A stretch of DNA of 13,037 bases from JBJXGC01 sp046154545. GTDB taxonomy: Bacteria > Chloroflexota > Dehalococcoidia > Tepidiformales > Tepidiformaceae. A program made the translations under genes and the position numbers. This document shows positions 1-4,200 of the stretch, piece after piece (position 1 is the stretch's first letter; every line of letters begins with the position of its first letter). Location: positions 1 to 13,037 of the forward strand of contig JBJXGC010000355.1 of the NCBI GenBank assembly GCA_046154545.1. The letters are read 5' to 3'. The notes below the pieces were generated by a model. It saw only the letters and a program-made list of their open reading frames with translations, was not told where the DNA came from and searched no databases.

Positions 1-561
1 CGGCATCACGCCCTCGGGGGCGGAGACGACGAGGACGACGATGTCGGTGACCGCAGCGCCGCGGGCACGCATGGCGGTGAAGGCCTCGTGGCCCGGCGTA
101 TCGAGGAAGACGATGGTCTTCTCTTCGCCGCCGACTTTGACGGGGACGCGGAACGCGCTGGTCTTCTGCGTGATGCCGCCCGCCTCGCCCGCGGCGACGT
201 TGGCGTTGCGGATGCGGTCGAGCAGCGACGTCTTGCCGTGGTCGACGTGGCCGAGGATGGTGACCACCGGCGGGCGAAGGACGAGGCTCGCGGGGTCGTC
301 CGGGATCTCTTCCTCAAGGGCCTCGGCGATGAGGGTTTCAGCCTCGGCGATCGCCTCAGTCGGGTCGAAGCCCATATCGACGGAGACGATCGCGGCCGTG
401 TCGTAGTCGATCGTCTGGTTCTGGGCGGCCATGACGCCGTGCGTCATCAGGCGCTTGATCACCTCGACCGCGCTAACGCCGAGGGCGTCGCCAAGCTCCT
501 TCACGGTGAGGGCGGGGGGCAGGCTCACGGGCCTGGGCTTGGATACAGGTGTTGCCGTCAT
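1..561 (-). CDS. infB: Translation initiation factor IF-2, N-terminal part (cut by window edge)
   Basis: IF-2 is the GTPase that brings initiator tRNA to the 30S subunit and promotes subunit joining. The 187 residues visible begin at ATG 561 and run off the left edge in frame. An IF2_N-type module lies at about residues 15-65 (ALTVKELGDALGVSAVDVIK). The G domain follows, with G1 GHVDHGKT at 104-111, the G2 threonine in GGITQ at 128-132 and G3 DTPGH at 154-158. Fewer than 100 residues precede the G domain, so this is a compact IF-2 without the long linker seen in enterobacteria or actinobacteria. The start codon overlaps the ylxR stop as ATGA, which implies translational coupling. The stretch after GGITQ reads QKTSAF, whereas most bacterial IF-2 proteins read QHIGAY there. 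The C-terminal tRNA-binding domains are outside the window. Confidence 0.97.
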   Translation of the reverse strand, partial: MTATPVSKPRPVSLPPALTVKELGDALGVSAVEVIKRLMTHGVMAAQNQTIDYDTAAIVSVDMGFDPTEAIAEAETLIAEALEEEIPDDPASLVLRPPVVTILGHVDHGKTSLLDRIRNANVAAGEAGGITQKTSAFRVPVKVGGEEKTIVFLDTPGHEAFTAMRARGAAVTDIVVLVVSAPEGVMP

Positions 562-866
562 TCGGTTTCGCTTTCTTGGACCGGCAAACCCATGGCGAAG
601 GCGCGCAACGCCTCGACATCTTCTTTGGCCGGGGTCACTTTCAGTGCGTGTCCTATGGTACTGCCTTTGAGGGCTTTCACCCAACAGACCTGGACCGGAT
701 GGAGATAGGCGCCTCGCCCGTTGGCCTTGCCTGTGTGGTCGATGGCGACGTGCGAATCGGCCGTGCGGACGACACGGACGAGACCCCGTTTGCCCGCCTC
801 CTCGCGACAGCCAAGGCACGTCCGAATGGGGACGTGACGTGGCCGAGGGCCCGGCGTGGCCGTCAT
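558..866 (-). CDS. ylxR: YlxR family RNA-binding protein (DUF448)
   Basis: This 102-residue protein belongs to the small YlxR family encoded between nusA and infB in many bacteria. Family members bind RNA, and in Firmicutes the protein (RnpM) has been linked to RNase P. The diagnostic motif PIRTCLGCR is at residues 13-21 and the second signature GRGAYL at 50-55; both are intact. The chain is basic up to about residue 80 and ends in a short acidic tail. The start is ATG 866, preceded by GAGAGG with a 7-nt gap. It lies 33 bp after the nusA stop and overlaps infB by four bases (ATGA), so it is probably cotranscribed with both. No ylxQ (L7Ae-like) gene lies between it and infB. Confidence 0.95.
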   Translation of the reverse strand: MTATPGPRPRHVPIRTCLGCREEAGKRGLVRVVRTADSHVAIDHTGKANGRGAYLHPVQVCWVKALKGSTIGHALKVTPAKEDVEALRAFAMGLPVQESETE

Positions 867-899
867 GATCGTGCCTCTCTGGCTGATCGGTACGTGTCC

Positions 900-2423
900 T
901 TAGTGGATACGCCCGCTGTAATCGATCTCGTCTTCGTCCTCTTCTTCGTCCTGGAAACGGGGGGCGCGGCGCGGCCGCTTGGCCGCCGCTTTCTTCGCCT
1001 CCTCGTCCTCGTCAGGCCGCTTCGGGAGCACGTCTTCGGCGAAGCGGATGGCCGAAGGCCGCATCTCGGGCAGGACGGCCGTTGGCACTTCGTACTCTTC
1101 GTCTTCGTCTTCGCCGTAGTCTTCCGACTCCCGTTCTTCGCCCTTCGGCACGGACATCCGGGCAAGGGCTGCGGCGAACTGGACGTCCTCTTCGACGGCG
1201 ACTGGTTCCGCCGTCATCTCCGAGACTGGCTCCAGGCGGGGGCTTGCCGGCTCGGCGATGGGCGGCGCCAGTTCAGCCGCGGCGGCCACCTCTTCGGCCT
1301 CTTCGATGATGTCGATATCCGGGATCTCGCCCTCGGCGAAGGGCTCGAACGTTGACGGCGCCTCGTCGATGCCCTCGGCGGCCCGGGCCGCGGCCGAGCT
1401 GCTGCGGATATCGATGCGCCAGCCCGTGAGCTTGGCCGCCAGGCGCGCGTTCTGGCCCTCTTTGCCGATGGCCAACGAGACCATGCTATCCGGCACGACG
1501 ACTGCCGCCCGGCGTTCCTCGGGGAACGTCTCGACTTCGAGGATCTGGGCCGGGCTGAGCGCGTTGCTGACGAAGTTGGCGGGGTCCGGGTCCCACTTGA
1601 TCACGTCAATACGTTCGCCACCGAGTTCGTTTACAACGTTCTGGATGCGGCTTCCGCGCATACCGACACAGGCCCCGATCGGGTCGATACTCGCCACCCG
1701 GGCGTGGACCGCGACCTTGCTCCGGTGTCCGCCTTCGCGCGCGATCGATTTGATCTCAACCGTACCGCTGCTGATCTCGGGCACTTCCAGTTCGAACAGG
1801 CGCCGGAGGAGGCTGCGGTGGCCGCGGCTAACGATGACCTGGGGCCCCTTCATCGCCCGTTCGACGCGGAGAATGATGACCTTGAGGCGCTGGCCGGCGC
1901 GGAGGTGCTCGTTGCGGACCTGTTCGCTGTAGGGCAGGCTCGCCTCGGTGCCACGGCCCAGTTCGAGGACCGACTGGCGAGACTCGACGCGCTGGACGGT
2001 CCCGACGACGATCTCGCCTTCCTTGCCCGCGTACTCCAGGAAGACCTGGTCGCGTTCGGCCTCACGCAGCCGCTGGAGGACGACCTGCTTTGCCGTCTGG
2101 GCGGCGATGCGGCCGGCGTTCTCGGGGAGCTTCATCTCGAAATCGAGGACGTCGTCCTCTTTGGCGTCACGCTTGTACTTGCGGGCGTCATCCACGGAGA
2201 TCTCGAGGTTCGGCTCCTCGACATCGACGACGACGGCCTTCTGCATGTAGGCCCGGAAGTCGCCCGACTCGCGGTCGATCTTCACATAGACATTGGGTGC
2301 GTTCTCGCCCTCGCGCCGGAACGCGGATGTGAGCGCCGCCTCAACGGCCTCGAACACGATCTCTTTGTCGAGGTTCTTTTCGGCCGCCAATTGGCCGATC
2401 GCAAGCAGAAAGTCGTTCTTCAT
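900..2423 (-). CDS. nusA: Transcription termination/antitermination factor NusA
   Basis: NusA binds RNA polymerase and nascent RNA and modulates pausing, intrinsic termination and antitermination. The 507-residue protein has the NusA N-terminal domain at about 1-130, an S1 domain at about 136-200, KH1 with GMRG at 254-257 (context GACVGMRGSRIQ) and KH2 with GKEG at 320-323 (context SLAIGKEGQNARL). The remaining 160 or so residues are low-complexity and very acidic (for example EDEDEE and DEEEDEDE runs), with a basic patch KRPRRAPR near 482-489. There are no acidic-repeat (AR) domains as in E. coli. The start is ATG 2423, since the NTD begins MKNDFLLAIGQLAAEKN as expected. The reading frame stays open for 152 codons upstream, but that part has no NusA similarity. 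A weak GGGG lies 2 nt before the ATG. An in-frame GTG 11 codons earlier sits inside the leader hairpin and is unlikely to be used. A terminator in the leader suggests attenuation. Confidence 0.97.
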   Translation of the reverse strand: MKNDFLLAIGQLAAEKNLDKEIVFEAVEAALTSAFRREGENAPNVYVKIDRESGDFRAYMQKAVVVDVEEPNLEISVDDARKYKRDAKEDDVLDFEMKLPENAGRIAAQTAKQVVLQRLREAERDQVFLEYAGKEGEIVVGTVQRVESRQSVLELGRGTEASLPYSEQVRNEHLRAGQRLKVIILRVERAMKGPQVIVSRGHRSLLRRLFELEVPEISSGTVEIKSIAREGGHRSKVAVHARVASIDPIGACVGMRGSRIQNVVNELGGERIDVIKWDPDPANFVSNALSPAQILEVETFPEERRAAVVVPDSMVSLAIGKEGQNARLAAKLTGWRIDIRSSSAAARAAEGIDEAPSTFEPFAEGEIPDIDIIEEAEEVAAAAELAPPIAEPASPRLEPVSEMTAEPVAVEEDVQFAAALARMSVPKGEERESEDYGEDEDEEYEVPTAVLPEMRPSAIRFAEDVLPKRPDEDEEAKKAAAKRPRRAPRFQDEEEDEDEIDYSGRIH

Positions 2424-2431
2424 GACCCCAC

Positions 2432-2457
2432 AAAAAAAGTGGGCCGTTGAGCCCACT
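2432..2457 (-). terminator. Intrinsic terminator in the nusA leader (probable attenuator)
   Basis: Read on the minus strand, a 7-bp perfect stem AGTGGGC / GCCCACT closes a 6-nt loop (TCAACG). The 3' arm runs straight into seven consecutive T residues. Two flanking G·U pairs could lengthen the stem. This is a textbook rho-independent terminator, yet its T-tract ends only 8 bases before the nusA ATG and after a candidate promoter. It therefore cannot be simply the end of nusA. It could stop read-through from the upstream lipoprotein gene, or act as an attenuator of nusA, or both. Confidence 0.85.
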
Positions 2458-2482
2458 CCTGTCTCGGAATGTGTCCGCGGCC

Positions 2483-2491
2483 AGTATAGCA
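2483..2491 (-). promoter_or_regulatory. Candidate extended -10 promoter for nusA-ylxR-infB
   Basis: On the minus strand the sequence TGCTATACT is an extended -10 element: TG, one base, then TATACT with five of six consensus bases. No good -35 hexamer is seen 16-18 bp upstream, which is compatible with an extended -10 promoter. Transcription would start near 2476, giving a leader of about 50 nt almost filled by the terminator hairpin at 2432-2457. It lies in the 95-bp gap between the lipoprotein stop and the nusA start. Confidence 0.5.
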
Positions 2492-2518
2492 CGGCGCGCA
2501 ACTGGGGTGGGCACTGTT

Positions 2519-3157
2519 TTATTTCGCCTTTTCCGCGAACTTGCTGGCGAGCGCGGTCCGCTGCGTGGTCTGGTCCTGGCCCACGTCCAGCAGTTGGACG
2601 ATGACCACCACGCGGCCAAAGCGATAGATGTCGGTCCAGGCACGGTTGCCCTGGGGGTCGGCATCGCGGGTGACGTAGGCCTTCTGCTGCTCGCCGGCCG
2701 CCGGCGACGCGGTATCGACCCAGGTCGCCTTCGCCCCGCCAAGGAAATCCGGCGGCGGGTTGCGGAGCGCTGCGGAAAGTGCCCCGAACTGTTCTGTCGC
2801 GACATCCTCCGCCGCGAATACGTAGATCTTCGCGAGCGCGCCGTTCAGCGTCCCCGTCTTCTGCCAGATCACGCGCCACACGTCGGCACCAGCCACCGAG
2901 GCGGCGTCACGCTCTTGCTGGTCGAGCCGGTAGCCGAGGGAGCCGAGGTCGGGGACGAGCGACTCCGCCGTCAGGGCGGCACGGGTGGCCCCGGGCGGCG
3001 GCCCGCTGTCGTCGTCGCCGCATGCGGCGGTGATGGCCACGAACGCGAAGAGGACGAAGGCGACGGCGGCTAGCGCAATGCCGCGGCCCGCAGCACGAGG
3101 TCGGCCGCCTGCTCCGGGTTCAGATGGTCGGTGTTGATGCAGAGGTCGTAGGAGCAC
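2519..3157 (-). CDS. Predicted secreted lipoprotein of unknown function
   Basis: I do not recognise a family. The 212-residue product has an arginine-containing n-region, a hydrophobic core at about residues 27-42 (IALAAVAFVLFAFVAI) and a lipobox-like TAAC with Cys46, followed by GDDDSG. It is thus probably exported and lipid-anchored at the outer face of the membrane. The mature part of about 165 residues is mixed in composition, with no repeats or further membrane segments. The only usual start codon upstream of the signal core is GTG 3157. This gives an unusually long 26-residue n-region and an 88-bp overlap with the preceding cytidylate-kinase-like gene. No clear SD precedes it. An ATT at 3079 would give a more normal signal peptide but is a rare initiator. 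It probably shares an operon with the gene upstream. Confidence 0.8.
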   Translation of the reverse strand: MLLRPLHQHRPSEPGAGGRPRAAGRGIALAAVAFVLFAFVAITAACGDDDSGPPPGATRAALTAESLVPDLGSLGYRLDQQERDAASVAGADVWRVIWQKTGTLNGALAKIYVFAAEDVATEQFGALSAALRNPPPDFLGGAKATWVDTASPAAGEQQKAYVTRDADPQGNRAWTDIYRFGRVVVIVQLLDVGQDQTTQRTALASKFAEKAK

Positions 3158-3705
3158 GGTGTCAGGAACCCCGAATCGTAAAAGCGGGCGAAATAGTCGA
3201 TGCGCTCGGCGTCCGTCTTTTCGCAGGTCCGGAGCGCCGTCTTTTCGTCAGCGCCCATGCCGACCATGATCCGGCGCACACGGAGCGGCGTCGAGCCTGT
3301 GATCAGCACGCGCAGGGTATCAAGCCGGCCGCGCAGGATCACGCCTGAGGCGTGGCCGACCACCACGCAACTGCCCTGGTCGGCGATGTCGCGAATGACG
3401 TCCTCGACGAACTTGCGGTAGTCAGTCGATGTGTAGAGCGGTGTGCCCGCGAGGGGCATCGGGTCAGCCCAGGCGGTGACCGGCATGCTCGGGTTGCGGG
3501 CCAGCGATTCGAGGATGCGCGTCATTAAGGACGGCGAGTGCTCCGCCTCGCTGACCGTCTCCGGGGAAACGCCCGCCTCCTCGGCTGCCCGCTGAATCAC
3601 CTGGTAGTCGATCGTCCGGAAGTTGAGCGCCTTCGCGACGGCGTGGGCCACATCGTCACCCGCCACACCCACCTGCCGGGTGACCGAAATTACTCGCGTG
3701 TTCAT
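3070..3705 (-). CDS. Cytidylate kinase-like family protein
   Basis: The 211-residue protein resembles the cytidylate-kinase-like family (Cytidylate_kin2), P-loop proteins related to CMP kinase whose substrates are mostly unknown. Signs are the N-terminal strand and turn VISVTRQVGVAGDDVA (5-20), NFRTIDYQVIQRAAEEAGVS (28-47, the family's usual 'Y.D..II..AAE..G.S'), CVVVGHASGVIL (113-124), RRIMVGMG (144-151) and the C-terminal YDLCINTDHL (186-195). The nucleotide-binding loop, usually GSGG in this family, reads GVAG. The start is ATG 3705 with GAGAGG about 6 nt upstream. A TACAAT -10-like hexamer lies 33 bp before the start. The gene is divergent from infA across a 144-bp gap and probably cotranscribed with the lipoprotein. 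Its role cannot be set from sequence, and true CMP kinase activity is uncertain. Confidence 0.85.
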   Translation of the reverse strand: MNTRVISVTRQVGVAGDDVAHAVAKALNFRTIDYQVIQRAAEEAGVSPETVSEAEHSPSLMTRILESLARNPSMPVTAWADPMPLAGTPLYTSTDYRKFVEDVIRDIADQGSCVVVGHASGVILRGRLDTLRVLITGSTPLRVRRIMVGMGADEKTALRTCEKTDAERIDYFARFYDSGFLTPCSYDLCINTDHLNPEQAADLVLRAAALR

Positions 3706-3737
3706 GTACGGCCTCTCGTTTTCCGCTCGTGCCCGCC

Positions 3738-3743
3738 ATTGTA
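3738..3743 (-). promoter_or_regulatory. Candidate -10 element for the cytidylate-kinase-like gene
   Basis: TACAAT on the minus strand matches the -10 consensus in five of six positions. It would start transcription about 25 nt before ATG 3705. No convincing -35 hexamer is visible 17 bp upstream (TGCCGC), so this is only a candidate. Confidence 0.3.
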
Positions 3744-3805
3744 GGGGCCGCCGTGAACATGCGGCACACGCCCGCGCCGGGCCAGCGACGCGGGCGATTC
3801 AGTCG

Positions 3806-3814
3806 TGGTATTGT
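3806..3814 (+). promoter_or_regulatory. Candidate extended -10 element for infA
   Basis: TGGTATTGT on the plus strand carries the TG of an extended -10 and a TATTGT hexamer with four of six consensus bases. The inferred transcript start near 3821 gives a 29-nt leader ending in the strong infA ribosome binding site. There is no good -35 hexamer, so confidence is low. Confidence 0.3.
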
Positions 3815-3839
3815 TGACGGAACGTACGTCCAGGCCACG

Positions 3840-3845
3840 AGGAGG
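3840..3845 (+). promoter_or_regulatory. Strong Shine-Dalgarno site deciding the infA start
   Basis: AGGAGG, a perfect match to the anti-SD, lies 4 nt before ATG 3850. It fixes the start there rather than at the in-frame upstream codon at 3805, which would add 15 residues not found in IF-1. Confidence 0.9.
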
Positions 3846-3849
3846 ATCT

Positions 3850-4068
3850 ATGGCGAAAAAAGAAGGTATCGAAGTCGAGGGTACGGTAACGCAGCCGCTC
3901 CCGAACGCGATGTTCAAGGTCGAGCTGGCCAACGGCCATCAGGTGCTCGCCCATATCAGCGGCAAAATCCGGAAGAACTACATCAAGATCCTGACCGGCG
4001 ACCGCGTCCTCGTTGAGCTCTCTCCCTACGATCTCACGCGAGGCCGGATCACCTACCGGTTTAAGTAG
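3850..4068 (+). CDS. infA: Translation initiation factor IF-1
   Basis: IF-1 is a small OB-fold protein that binds the 30S A site during initiation. The 72-residue length and the whole chain are typical: MAKKEGIEVEGTV at the start, PNAMFKVELANGHQVLAHISGK in the middle, and GDRVLVELSPYDLTRGRITYR near the end. The start at ATG 3850 is set by the AGGAGG 4 nt upstream. In most bacteria infA sits in a ribosomal protein cluster with rpmJ and rpsM. Here neither follows, and the next gene is a CoA transferase after a 132-bp gap, so it looks monocistronic. It is divergent from the block that ends in infB, the gene for its partner factor IF-2. Confidence 0.98.
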   Translation: MAKKEGIEVEGTVTQPLPNAMFKVELANGHQVLAHISGKIRKNYIKILTGDRVLVELSPYDLTRGRITYRFK

Positions 4069-4096
4069 CCCCACCGGCTGGTTCGCATCCGCCCCT

Positions 4097-4111
4097 GCGC
4101 CACCCTGGCGC
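4097..4111 (+). terminator. Possible weak terminator hairpin after infA
   Basis: GCGCCA CCC TGGCGC forms a perfect 6-bp stem with a 3-nt loop, 28 bp after the infA stop. A second hairpin, CGCCCG TGCC CGGGCG, lies at 4149-4164. Neither has a T-tract, so if transcription ends here it is not by a canonical intrinsic terminator. Confidence 0.3.
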
Positions 4112-4200
4112 CGCCTCGCCGCCTGCGCCGAGTCCGCCGGGTGCAGCTCGCCCGTGCCCGGGCGTGTCGCTGACCGCGCAATCCGCTAAAGTCCGCGACT

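Noticed and set aside
549..2450. Long plus-strand open frames opposite ylxR and nusA (549-1355, 1704-2450)
   Set aside because: They mirror conserved nusA/ylxR coding sequence and lack any motif or ribosome binding site; this is expected from GC-rich third codon positions.
2439..2456. The nusA leader hairpin as a simple terminator for the lipoprotein operon only
   Set aside because: It cannot be excluded as a secondary role. However, it lies downstream of the candidate nusA promoter and touches the nusA ribosome binding site, so it must also affect nusA transcripts.
2424..2879. Possible 152-residue N-terminal extension of NusA on the minus strand, giving a 659-residue protein
   Set aside because: The extension runs through the promoter, the terminator hairpin and the 3' part of the lipoprotein gene in another frame. 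It has no NusA similarity, while the domain begins cleanly at ATG 2423.
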